Below are positions 1-10,881 of a DNA stretch of 33,251 nucleotides, in pieces. Origin of the DNA: Jimgerdemannia flammicorona (Eukaryota; Mucoromycota; Endogonomycetes; Endogonales; Endogonaceae). Position 1 is the first letter of the stretch. Each line of letters begins with the position of its first letter. A model generated the notes under the pieces. That model made no database searches. It was not told the origin of the DNA and worked only from the letters and a program-made list of their open reading frames with translations. Location of the stretch: NCBI GenBank assembly GCA_003990745.1, contig RBNI01000335.1, forward strand, positions 1 to 33,251, read 5' to 3'. The position numbers and the translations under genes were made by a program.

Positions 1-256
1 GGGTGGCAGGCATTTCGTTTGTGGTAAGTCTTTGAGCTATTTTGGGATTGGTGGTTCTTGTTGGTTGCTGCTACTGTGGTTCCTTGATCCTTCTTTTATA
101 TTCTTCAGGATGCTTGTGCTGTGGTCACAATGACTCACAGTTGGTCATTATTGCTCATCTTGTATGCCGTATGATCTTCTCGTGCTCCAATCTAGTGGCT
201 TTGCAAGGAAAGGCTGTCTCCTGTGCTGATGTCATCATTCTGGGGTCACCGTTACA
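1..256 (-). mobile_element. Partial LTR (5' end), Ty3/gypsy family, cut by window edge
   Basis: These bases match the right-hand ends of the two complete LTRs at 23,100-24,630 and 30,333-31,864. They stop at the same terminal sequence (plus strand ...CCGTTACA; minus strand TGTAACGG...). On the minus strand this is the beginning of an LTR. Bases beyond 256 are not a polypurine tract, so 256 is an outer edge: this is either the 5' LTR of an element extending left of the window or a solo LTR. It keeps CpG sites (near 16, 168, 181 and 250) that are TG or CA in one or both of the other copies, so it is the least decayed copy. The start codon of the LTR reading frame lies at 11-13 (minus strand) and the frame leaves the window after four codons. 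Confidence 0.9.
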
Positions 257-1550
257 TTATATATATTACTGATTCCAACATACTATCTAGAGTAATAAAT
301 AGTACTCTTCTTCTTTTTTTCCTACTTATTCTCAATAGATCTGCCCCTCTACTAATATTTATCACCTTTACCAGATTGATATTTAGAGTGATTTTCTCTT
401 CCCTCATGCCTCTAACTCTAAAGTCAGATTGGAGAGAGCTCCAGGTACAGATGCTAGAAAAATTTTCATGATGTAAGCTGTGCAATCCAGATGGAACAGC
501 ACCCTCATCTCAGAGTCATGCCCTGGGTCAGAAGCTCATGGGCAGGTCAGAATAATTTTCCTACGTAATTATAATAATCAGAGTTATGAACGTAGTTCAA
601 ACTGCGGCAAAATCCCTGAGGCGAGGGGAGCCTAGAACAGTTTATTTCAGTACACGTAGCGTAGTTTCAGCCGGGGCCTCAGCCCGTTTCAGTTTACCCC
701 AACCGTAGTATACTTAGTTAGTGCCTTTATTCGCCTCAGGGCAGCGCACCCCCCCCCTCATCGCCTAGCCGAGCAATAGGCCAAACAATAGTTTAGCATC
801 AGTACTTCGCATAGCATTAGTCTCTAGTAGTAGCTCCCAAGCTGTTTTCGCGCACCCCTCCCTCCCATCCCTAGTAAAATACGATTAAAGGTTGGTCTTC
901 TTCGCCGTAGGTGAGGGCGGGCCTGGGAAGCGCGTGCTTTAACCAGCCAAACCCAACGTTCACTTTGTTGCTCGTTTTAATGTCCCCTTCTCCTTCCCTT
1001 CCATTTCGTATTGTGGCGCGCCCGGGGACTTTGTAATCGTTCGATGTTGCATATTCTTTTTTTTTGGTCACGATTTCCGACTCAACCTACTGGTCCAATT
1101 CTTGCCCCTTCCAGTGCTTTTAAATAGTTGAAAGTGCTTCACTTAACTCATTGAGAACAATAAGGGTTCAATTTGAGGCTTTTGTTACCCTGACCAGTTC
1201 GTCGATTTGGGCTACTCTGGTCAATTCCATAATATATTACTCTTTAATAAATTATGAATTTTGCTGTCAAAGGAGTAATACTAAACTGGTATAACTTGTG
1301 TCACCATTCAAACTCGGACACCCTCAACCAGTACCATCTTACAAAGCCCTGTTTCTGAGGCAATATTTCACCCTGCCATCATTATCGAGGGATGTGTCGA
1401 CGATAAGGCTGTCAGATGCCTTTTACAATCAGTAGCGTGGTTGAATACTACATTTTTGTGCTCATAGTGATATGATCATCATTATGCGCAATTTTAAAAA
1501 GTTAGTAGAAATCCAAACCATCGTTTATCCTTTTGACGGCTTTATTAAGA
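257..1550. other. Intergenic, no gene recognised
   Basis: This has ordinary base composition. The open frames in it are short, lack recognisable motifs and overlap on both strands. A C-rich run lies near 749-757. I see no RNA gene, intron-bearing gene or terminal repeat here. Confidence 0.5.
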
Positions 1551-1555
1551 TCAGG

Positions 1556-1563
1556 TATATATA
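1556..1563 (+). promoter_or_regulatory. Orphan TATA-like element followed by a pyrimidine-rich tract
   Basis: TATATATA is followed about 60-130 bp downstream by a C/T-rich stretch (about 1,621-1,690), the layout of many fungal promoters. No convincing coding sequence follows: the only frame is 65 codons, opens with GTG and has no recognised domain. It may be the remains of a promoter whose gene has decayed, or chance in AT-rich DNA. Confidence 0.2.
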
Positions 1564-1699
1564 ACTAATAAAGGGATAGTGCATCACTACTCAATTTAAG
1601 TTCGTCGCACGTGAATTTCATTACCTCTTTTCTACCTTCCTCCTCTCCTTCGATACTTCCCTCCCTTCGACACTCATCGCCTCATCTCTGGTGCCTGCT

Positions 1700-4200
1700 T
1701 TTGCTCCAGCCCCCCTCCTTATTTGTACATTTCTTCTACTTTGTCCAGGTTCTTATGAACTGACCTATTATACACTGCATGCACTCGAGTTTTCCTTCAT
1801 GCACGCGAGGATTTTAGCTGTGTTATATATTTCATGTGATGTTCGAAATGGACAACGAATACTTTGTTTGCTCATCCTCGTAAATTGATATCTGGGACTG
1901 TGCGCAGGCTGTTAGTAAAAAAATTGTCCTCACATTCCTTCGGACATACGAATATATGTATGAGTCTTGCAATCCATAATAAGAATTAAATGCAGAGTAC
2001 AAGGCTGTGTGTGTATGACAATGTCACATGATTGCAAGAATGCTCCGTCTTGGTCTTGAAGTTTGTCATCAACTCTCGTGTCCCTCGCAACTACATTGTA
2101 TACATGTTTTGATTTATTTTGGGGAATATCGCAGCAAGTCGGAATATCGACATTGCGCTAGTTGCAGGATTGCAGCGAAGCGGAGGAGGAACAACGATGT
2201 GTTTGGCAAATTGTATTTAAAGGGGAAAATGCAAGGTTACACCGATTTGACCCGTTATACCTATTGCTATTCCTACTGTTTCATGTGCGGGTATCCATTA
2301 AATTTAATGCTCCTTAGCCATGCAGCCAGACTGCCACAACATTCTGGTGAGCTACACATGGTGGGAAATGCAAATGAAGTAAGATAATTGTGTTCTCCTC
2401 TATATACTTGACCTGACTCTAATTTTCACCACAGGAAGTTTTACAGTGCTGAAATAAATGTCCATATGGCGTACAGTATTACGTGATTTACATATTTCTG
2501 TGTCTCGTCATATCTCACAATGAAAAATTGTACAACCACATGAGTGCGTGAGGGTATCAAGTCAAAAGGTGACGTAGTGTGTAATGCGGGGTACTACTCG
2601 ACAGGTAAGATCCAAATAAGTATAACAAAAAACATATATAACTACATGCAACTCCATCTCTATCCACTGTCCCAGTCCGCCGTGAGTCCATATCCATCGT
2701 TATTATCTGAGTCCCATGCCGCTCGCACTTCCCACAAATTTCATGATATGTCTTTTCATCTCTCTTTTTAATATTGTCTTGAATAAAAACCGGATTTGGA
2801 GATCTTACTTTTGAGAAGCTTCAAAAGAACATTCTCAGTAACAAACTTATATTTCAACCTGATGCGTACAAGCTATAACATGTAATTTGTCTCAGGACCT
2901 GGGAATTGTGGTTTATACCCACTGATTAAAATTCCGCACCACACCCTATTTCGACAACCCAAGCACAAATCGACACGTGTGAGCCTGACCAACTCCAAAG
3001 TCAGATACCGGTGTGCAATGCATATAGTTATATTGATTTTTAAAGGGGCAACTTTAATTTCCTACCAATCACCTACAGGAGCGTAAGATGCGAGTCAGTA
3101 AAAACCTCTGGTGGAACTCTATGAATGTCTGTGTATATACACGACGAAGAAAAGAGTTTTATAATAATTGTACTTGACCTCTAAGGCAGATTATAAATTT
3201 CAAAGAATGTGGCGGATGTCGGTACTTATGCCTTGATGCTTGACGCACTAACCCCACGTTTAAGCAGGAGGCGATATTTTCAAGGCGCTCATTATTTAAT
3301 TTTCTTGAAATGTGGTTCAGCCATGTCCTTCAAACAAAAATTCTTATCCAAGAGCGAATGTATCACGAATTCAAGTTTCGGGAACTCGTGTTAACTATAG
3401 GATCCGTATTACACATTTTTTTAGAAATGGGGTTCCGTCCCATAGCGTGGGGTGGGAAAGCAAAACGGAGAGCGAAATAAAATAATTACCGTAACAAGCC
3501 ATCTGTTTGATCACTATGGTAAATCATAGTCTTCAAGCATAGACATGTAACTATTTTCAATAATTCATTGACTCACCCAAAGCCGATATTTCACTGTTGT
3601 TGTGAAGAAGGGATCTTCATCGTTTTGACACGAATTACAAGGCTACAATTTAATAATTTAGTTCCTTGTTTGGAATATCATATTGTCCACGGTTGTATAT
3701 ACAAAATCACGCATTTGTATATATTAGAAAATCGGAAAGGTTTACCTTTCAAACCATCACAAGGACAAGTAACTTCAAATGTGGGCTGCTTGTATGAAAT
3801 AAAAGCACGGTAGCATGCAAACCTCTTCCTCGTCCCAACCCCGGGATTCCCATGGTGATGGTGCAAACGCATTCATGCACTGTAATTATGTCAATGGTGT
3901 TGGTAGCAATCGATGGTATTGGTGACGATCGAATTTCTGTTTCAGCAACTCTGAACGATTTGGTGTGATTGTGACTATTCAACCTGGTATATACGGTCAA
4001 TATTCCTCCTAATGACTAAATACACCTTTTGGGCACATGTGACAACACCTTCATTTTTTGGAATGTAGCCCAAAGAATCATGCATTTTAAAATATTTGAT
4101 AGCATCCGCCATCGAAGAATCTTTCTCTAAAATTATTGGCTTTTTCACTCTTGTTCTCCAAAGGATGGGGTTATTGCCCAGACTATGTAAGACCTTTGAT
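1700..4200. other. Intergenic, no gene recognised
   Basis: The longest frames (119 codons at 2028-2387 plus, 91 codons at 3975-4250 minus) show no domain, signal peptide or plausible intron continuation. The minus-strand one runs over the promoter of the protease pseudogene. I consider both chance frames. Confidence 0.5.
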
Positions 4201-4230
4201 TGCGCTTCCGTATCCAACCAAACCATTGCA

Positions 4231-4238
4231 TATAAAAG
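4231..4238 (+). promoter_or_regulatory. TATA box of the subtilisin-like pseudogene
   Basis: TATAAAAG lies 125 bp upstream of the ATG at 4356, and a C/T-rich leader follows it. Position and sequence fit a fungal core promoter that has outlived the coding sequence it served. Confidence 0.55.
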
Positions 4239-4355
4239 GGCCCGAAACATATAGCAAAGGATTCCTCACCAACCTCAGCTAAACTCAAGCTGCCCTCCAT
4301 ACTCTCTTTGAACCAACCATCCTACTGTCTCTTCATTCAACCCCTCCCAACAATT

Positions 4356-5615
4356 ATGAAGGTTCTCAGTATCGTTGCCGTGGTTGCCCCTGTGGAAGAA
4401 AATTTCCTCATGCTCAATACTGTCCATACTGAAGTTGTAAGTAATCTTGGAAATTCTAGCTGGCATCACCTTTGCAAAATAACTCTGTGGAACAATACAA
4501 CGTGATAACGGAAAATAAAATTGTCATTGTGAATAATGTCAAATCTAGGCTTAGATAACGGCTCATAAAATTGAGGCGCAGCGCCAGGTTCACGATTTGT
4601 TTAGGGTCATGCTGGTCGTGACTGCAACAAGCTCGGGAAGTCCTGGAATTCCTTCAAGGAATTCGCTGTTAAATTTGATCAAGCGACCCTCAGGGAGGTC
4701 CAGAGCTTGGATGATGTCGAATTTGTTGAGCCCGAGCAAAAGATAAGAATAAATGTTTATGTTTGAATTTGAGAATGTCATTGTTACCAATACTATTTGT
4801 CAATTTCAATAACCTCAATACCGATTTTTGTTTATCTTCTCAATAATATAGTTCACCATTGTTACGACCCAAATCCCTTTTCCTGGCTGGGGTCTTACAT
4901 ATATCTCCTTGCACGCTCACCAGACCGCGTCCTACACTTACCCCGATACCACTGGTTCTGGTATCACCACGTAAGTCAGAAAATCGTTTGCATTTTCCAT
5001 TCTAATATTGGACGATTCGGACGTCGAAATTCATTCCGAATTCCCATTCTACGTATTCGACACCAGCGTTCTCACCACTCACAATGATTTCGGTGGTCAT
5101 GCTAGCTTGGCCGTTGACTTTGTTGACAGCCAAAACACTGACTGCAATGGTCACGGAACCCATATCTCGATACAGTATGTCTCCTTTTCCACAGCTTTGA
5201 CATTGAAAGGGTGTGTAATTCTCTGGTTCTGACTCTTTTACCCTTCTTTCTGTAACTACATTAACTAGGGCACCATTGCCAGAACCACATACAGTGTTGC
5301 CAAGAAGGCCAATATTGTTGGCATCAAGGTTTTGGATTGCGGGCGTCCCAATATGCCGTAAAGGGAAATCCGGTATGCGTTGGTCAAATTCTTTGTTTGA
5401 ATTGAGATCTTGGTATCATTAGCTAACAATATTTTTCTCTTCGCAGGGTTGTCAATATGTCTCTTGGATCGGTGAGACTGCTGCTGCTGCAGCAGTGGAG
5501 TTGGTTTGGTGACCGATCAAGATAGACTGCGCAACTAAAGACTAAAATTTTATATATTTTAGGCCCTTGGTACCCCCTGCCGATAACGAAAACCAGGATG
5601 CCTGCAATGTGTAAG
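4356..5615 (+). pseudogene. Subtilisin-like serine protease (proteinase K type, S8A), truncated and broken
   Basis: Members of this family are secreted endopeptidases made with a signal peptide and an I9 inhibitory propeptide. Visible here, in order: a start with a short hydrophobic stretch (MKVLSIVAVVA); propeptide residues ending VKFDQATLREVQSLDDVEFV at about 4,660-4,730; the mature N-terminus (GWGLTYIS) near 4,890; the catalytic Asp in YVFDTSV (codon 5059-5061); the catalytic His in NGHGTH (about 5,146-5,163); GTIARTTYSVAKKANIVGIK near 5,270; VVNMSLGS near 5,452; and NENQDACN near 5,585. GT-AG intron remnants separate several blocks, for example after 4,972 and before 5,269 and 5,450. Frameshifts and stops interrupt the reading frame, and homology ends before the catalytic Ser box, so the nucleophile is absent. 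The family assignment is firm, and so is the conclusion that the gene is dead. Exon edges are approximate. Confidence 0.85.
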
Positions 5616-5639
5616 CTTGATAAATTTTTGTGACTGACG

Positions 5640-6600
5640 TGCATCGTAGCCCACGTCATCCAATTTTCGGGCTATAGGGTGTCCGGGCGCTATAATAAAT
5701 ACGGCAGGCCGTCGAGTGAAAATTTTTTTCTTCTCTTTTTTCCGTATGTTGTATGTTACCATTCTTTTGGAGGATTAAATTTTGGTGCGATAAGGGGTTA
5801 AATTTAATATGTTGCGATTCCCATTCCCACAGGGTAGAGATAAGCTGGCGTCTTCCATTTACCTTTACAGTGTCGCGGCATCAGGCACTATAAAGACGCT
5901 TACCCACAAACCCTGGAGCAGGAGGCATGGCGGAGCTAGGGCGATTTATAAATGTATAAATGTAGCCGGGCCAATCTCTTTTTTTAATCTGCACTATTTT
6001 TTTCATGTCCGGTTCGTACAGCCAACCGAAAGGCCAACACAGGACACCCGTCGCTGTTGGCGAACAAAATGTCAGTGACTGCTTTCAACCATGACGACAT
6101 TACCGATCTCCATAAGTATGTAGATCTCTCCGCAAAGTCAAACGTCCAAACGTCGTCCCCCGTTTGATATAACACACTTGGACTTGCATGCATAACCATC
6201 GGCAGCGAATTGCATTACGAAGGACCTTACCGCATTCTGACCCTCCCCTTCACCAGGACAATTATAAAAACAATCTTGGACGCTATTAGAAGAACACATG
6301 GTTTGGGATGAAGTTTGTGATTTTAAATCGATTTGGGTTTTCTTTTATTGTTTTCTTTAAATTTTTCTTATGCTATTTTTATTTACAGAAAGCGAAAAAA
6401 AAAAAAAAAATACAGAACAGAGGCGAGGAAGTGCATGCGTGCTCAAAAACGGGTATGCCTGTGTTTAGTTGTGTGTAACGTTGCCATTGGCTGCATCACT
6501 CAAGTTCAATTCCACGCCCATTGTCTCTGTGACGACTTGCCTAATCATTAAATGTTACCAAAATCTTGGTTTTACGATTCTTCGTCGACTTCTGCTTGCA
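5640..6600. other. No gene recognised between the protease and homeobox remnants
   Basis: This holds short motif-free frames and an A-run near 6,397-6,411. The missing C-terminal part of the protease, with its Ser box, is not found here on either strand. Confidence 0.5.
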
Positions 6601-6617
6601 CACCGTCTATTCTGCCA

Positions 6618-8089
6618 TCACGGTCTTTTGCGCTGCAGCGGCTTTGCGGTTCTGATTTTTTCACTGGTGACGAGCAAGCTCGCGGGAGTATCAGGGATGC
6701 CGGGGTTCATGCCTTGAGACCATGGGGTGCCGCCGAGCTGTGTTGTGATGGTCACATTGAGCGTCAACGCAAACTACGAGACCTGGGGGTGAGGTTGTAG
6801 CTGGTGCTTCGGTGAATGGAAACCAAGAGCGGAGTGGCTGACGTCGTGTACGAGTGGGTAATGCGCCGACGCTTTCGTTGGCGTGTACCAGCCGGCGAGC
6901 GATCATTCGGATCCCAGTTCTCTTTGTCCGAATCGCCGTCATCGTCATCGTCATCGTAACTGTCACAACCTTTGAGGCGCTTAGGCGATTTGTCAACGTC
7001 GACAACTAAAATTGGAGTCGGGAGCGTCGATGTTGCTGATTGGAGAGAGATGGATTTGTGCTGAGATTGTTGCTGCTGCTGGACTACTGTTAAACATGAC
7101 TTTTTACGCTTCATAGATGACAAAACAGGGGATATTTTGTCAAAACGTGGGTTCGTGGTCGTGACAGGAAGCGCGCGCATGACACCATGGCCTTCGTATA
7201 ACGATGCGGATCAGCCCCCTGTGGGTACAAGTTTGCTTGAGAATCCCAACTTGGATTGCAGCGAGGAACTCAAAAGTGGCGCAGAGGTTGGTCGATTGGA
7301 TTGAAGACAAACAGGGGCAGACGCCGTAATCTTTTCCGGTGTCGTCAAATTGGTCATGGACATTTCGGCGTTATCCTTAGCATTGAGATCCAGCACGTAT
7401 TTCGGGCCATTACTATGTTCCACGGGTTCTATACCACAACCGACGACTTCCAAGGTTTCCCCTTCCTTGGCTACTTCAGATTCAGTCGTGCTTACAGCTG
7501 CGGCCCCTCAAAGTTGCTGGCGTGCTCGGTGATGTTTGTGGTTTTCGTAATATCTACCTTTCGCACATATGCATGTCCAACTTACGGTCACGAATGGCAA
7601 CGGTCTTGTTGCTATTGGGATCCAACGAAGTGCTGGAGATGATATCACTGCTAAGGTCACTGCATGCCACCTGCGCCTTCTTCCGCTCGTTTTTGCCTCC
7701 GGTTTTGAAACCATATCTGCACGGCACGCGGGACCAATTGCAGTTGGTTTGCGAGCTATTCTTTTGCGCTCCAATCTGGGGTAGCCTCAAGGATGGCGAG
7801 CTCTTGCGGATTTGTGTGACGACGACGCTTCTTTGGCGGTTGGGTCAAAGTTTTCCGAGTCCGTGTTGACCCAGTGGAATACTTTGGAGATATTTGTCGT
7901 GTCGTTTGTCGCGGTTGTTGACGCGACTTTGAGAACGCGCTTTGACCTACTCGGGTGGAGAAATGTGGGGTCGAGGATGCGATCGTGGTTCTCGTTGCGT
8001 TTGTTTGTTGTTACTTTAATTTCCGAGAGTCGAGTTAGGGTGCTTTTCAACGCTTGAGAATTCGTAAGCTCGAATTTCACAGTGGACAC
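6618..8089 (-). pseudogene. Homeobox transcription factor, broken
   Basis: Homeodomain proteins bind DNA in the nucleus and regulate transcription. On the minus strand about 7,839-7,672 reads a homeodomain: basic arm PPKKRRRHT, helix 1 PQELAILEA, helix 2 (AKE, stop, LANQL) and recognition helix VQIWFQNRRQKRA, with W48, F49, N51 and R53 (standard numbering) kept. It is damaged in three ways: about six residues after helix 1 (including the usual Phe20) are missing in frame; a TAG lies in helix 2 near 7,756-7,758; and the upstream part is in a different frame. That upstream part (8,089-7,787) contains SENFDPT. Downstream pieces in shifting frames continue to a stop at 6618-6620. They include a Gln run, an Asp run with KENWDPN (about 6,890-6,930), basic clusters resembling nuclear signals, and GMNPGIPDTPAS near 6,700. 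No in-frame ATG was seen at the start. The homeodomain call is strong. Grouping all pieces into one gene is inference. Confidence 0.8.
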
Positions 8090-8321
8090 ATCTCAACTGG
8101 TGCCGTACCATACATCTAGTGCCTGTGCCATACAATAAAGTAAAAAATATGCCATATATGTAACGTGGTTTTTTAAAGCTAAGCATGTGTTCAGACTCCC
8201 TTGAGATTGTGTAATGTATGCAGAGTTGGGACCAAAAAAATATTGTTATTTCCGAATGCCCAAGATGAATTGTACAACGGTAGCCCAATTCCGCGGATCT
8301 GGTCATAGTAACCTTTACACC

Positions 8322-8558
8322 TCACTTCTGCAGCCCCTCCACATATACTTTTTCGCTCACACTCCACAACTTCTCCGCTGCATTTGGATCTCTCGCATGC
8401 TCGGTCTGCGGGCAGGACATGCTCATATCCTCCAGATATGCTCCGCTCTTGCCCTTGAGCTCGGGTACCGAAACCGCCCACACTCGCGTCGCGGTTCCCA
8501 GCGACACGGTCTTCCATGTTGCGGAATAATTGCCCTCGGCATCTACTCGCTCGCCCTT
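8322..8558 (-). pseudogene. Short-chain dehydrogenase/reductase, last exon only
   Basis: The minus strand reads VDAEGNYSATWKTV, then PELKGKSGAYLEDM, then EHARDPNAAEKLWSVSEKV, ending in TGA at 8322-8324. This matches the C-terminal tail of fungal NAD(P)-dependent short-chain dehydrogenases related to retinol dehydrogenase-type enzymes. The Rossmann glycine motif and the catalytic YxxxK are not found in the next kilobase upstream on the same strand (8,560-9,600), so only the tail remains. It lies just upstream of the homeobox remnant on the same strand, but nothing suggests they were one gene. The fragment itself is open and undamaged, so it may have been cut off by rearrangement rather than by point mutation. 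Confidence 0.7.
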
Positions 8559-8599
8559 GGTATGTAGATTGTGCTTTGAAGGAATGTTGGAGCAATTTC

Positions 8600-10820
8600 T
8601 AGTGTTGGTCGAATTCAGAGAAAAATTCAGCCTTCTTTTACATTTGATAGGCCTTCATATTCTATGTTGACACCTGCTGGAATTAAACTTTGACCGATCC
8701 TGATGTAACAATGCTCAAAATGTACCGTGCTCACGTCTTGCAAAATCCCAAGGGTCCGATTATATATAAATGTATTTGTTCAAATCGCGACTAGCAGAAA
8801 TCGGAATTAGTGACTTACCACAAAAGTATATATATACCTACAGGACCCGAAATTGTTTACTAATTTTATTACGGACTTGACAGAAAATACTAGTCGCGGG
8901 TTACGCCAGTCCTGGGGAATCGATTTCAGCTCATTTTAGGCTTGTCAATTGTACGAAAGTATGATATATTTTATTTTATTTTATTTTTTTGTGGTAAAAA
9001 CGCCCGAAATAATGAGATTTAACAATAAGTGGTTCCTTCGCAAAAACCATCTGCTTATTTTTCCTATATATATATGTATAGATCATATATTTGGTGGTGG
9101 GAAAGACACAGGGGTTTAGCTTGATTTACTACAGCATAATGAGCTATACTGAGATATCTGTCAGATTTTGCTAAGCGAGCTGACTAAGGCAAACAGACTA
9201 TACTAAAGCAGATAGATTGACCAAGGCAGATTCCTGGTGTGCACGCCACAATACAGTAAGCGTTTAAAAAGAGAAGATACCAATCGTCTGGTATAGAACT
9301 TGCATTTCTCGGCAAGACAAATTGTGGCCAATTCCCCGAATCTTATCTTACCCGGAAAGACTAGCAGTACAAAGCATTGCCGGTTTGAGATTTGCGTGCA
9401 TGTCTGTGTACCCACGAGGAAAAACGTAAAGTCTTTATGCTATGTAACATAGAACGGTTGTGAGTTCATTGTGCTCAAAACGCAGGCACTTATCTTGAGT
9501 CGTTGCCGTGGTACGAGTGAATTTTCCGTATATACCTGATGGGGAGAGAAAATAAACAGGAATTTGTCCCAAGCGCTAAATCCATGGAAAATCAATGACC
9601 TCCAGATTATCCCGGATTATAATCTATTATAGAATGGAGTGTAGGTCGGATGACCGGAACCATTCTCCCGCATTACACGTTAAAACGCCACCTACGGTTC
9701 ACTTGATAAGCAGGTCGATGCCTAAACTCAAGCAAGAAACAGGCATATCGTACGGCTGCTCAAGAACATTTCGGCTAGGGCCTCCGGTATATCCAGAGAA
9801 CAGGTAATTCCGCGTGATCGTGGGTGTATGGCTTCTTACCCAATTGTGGCATGCGCTGCCATCAACAGAGTCCAAAAGTTATATATACAGGATTTTAATT
9901 TTGGAGACCCAAGATGACTCACACCAGTCGCTTCGGAGCTGCACCCTCTGTCACTCTTTTACCTACTTGTAGGGTTATATTCAGAGCCCAAGGATATTGG
10001 CGGACAGAAAAGTCTCAATGTAAATTGTTCACAGCACACATTACAAGCTCATTTGGTCAAAGGCGCCAAAAAACTAGGTGATGGTAATTCTTCTCGGGGG
10101 ATATGCATACTGCTGTTTTCGGAGAACAGATACGCCGATTGACATGCAAATCATTTTTCCTCAAAGGGCTGAGCTTCCTTATTTTCTCGGTTCGGAAAAA
10201 AAAAAAAAAAAAAAAAATAGGAATCCTATATGCGAGTTACTATATGAAGAGGTGTACGAAGATATAATGCTTTTGCCAGTTTTGGAATGTCAATTCGTCA
10301 GCAGAATTCACTGGCGACTTCTTGTCCTCATCCCAAGGCCACTTCCAGAAAGTACGTACCTTTCCGTTCATTGCATCTTCCTAAATATCTGACCTTAACC
10401 TCGAGCTCACATAAGTGCTGTCATTCGTCATCGACCTAAATTCTCTCTTTTTTTTTTGATACAAATACTACTACTGAAAAAGGAGAAACCCCCTTGAAAA
10501 AAAACGCGCACAAAACAAGATCGTGTACAAATGGGCAAAGTTTGGGTTTAACGATATGGCAGATCGTTAGCAAGGACCGAAACATAAAGATCTAAAATTT
10601 TCATCGTTTCATGAATTGACTATATCAAGTGGTTTTTTTCTCATTCCGCAAAACCCATTTCAGTTGGCGCCTTTGCCGATCATTGCGAAATTAGGGGTCT
10701 ACAGGGGTGCAAGTGCGCGGGTCCCGACTCCAACCGAGCGGACGGATTAATCCCATTTCTCGGGTCATTATATAACCAATAAGCACTGAAAAGAAGTCTA
10801 CGAGAAACCCACAGCGATTT
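8600..10820. other. Intergenic, no gene recognised
   Basis: This holds small AT-rich microsatellites near 8,965-8,990 and 9,066-9,090 and an A-run at about 10,196-10,217. The frames here (70-104 codons) have no recognisable motif, and one contains the A-run as poly-lysine. Confidence 0.5.
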
Positions 10821-10823
10821 TGA

Positions 10824-10832
10824 ATATAAAAA
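10824..10832 (+). promoter_or_regulatory. TATA-like element of the seven-transmembrane gene
   Basis: ATATAAAAA lies about 50 bp upstream of the preferred ATG at 10882. It overlaps an earlier in-frame ATG at 10834. If the TATA box is used, transcription would start after 10834, which supports 10882 as the translation start. Confidence 0.4.
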
Positions 10833-10881
10833 TGTGTGTCGAGAGGTTTTCGTCACAGTCAACAACTCGAGGGCCAACAAC

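Noticed and set aside
2028..2387. 119-codon plus-strand frame with Cys and Arg/Lys clusters (CASCRIAAKRRRNN)
   Set aside because: It recalls a zinc-cluster region but lacks the six-Cys pattern and has no continuation by splicing; treated as a chance frame.
3975..4250. 91-codon minus-strand frame upstream of the protease remnant
   Set aside because: No motif, and it overlaps the protease promoter and TATA box.
6333..6551. Plus-strand frame with poly-lysine
   Set aside because: The lysines come from an A-run; no other support.
7256..7869. Plus-strand frames of 80-128 codons
   Set aside because: They are the complement of the homeobox pseudogene.
8191..8595. 134-codon minus-strand frame
   Set aside because: It is a different frame over the dehydrogenase tail, whose own frame has clear family similarity.
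10078..10392. 104-codon plus-strand frame
   Set aside because: It includes an A-run and has no domain or conserved word.
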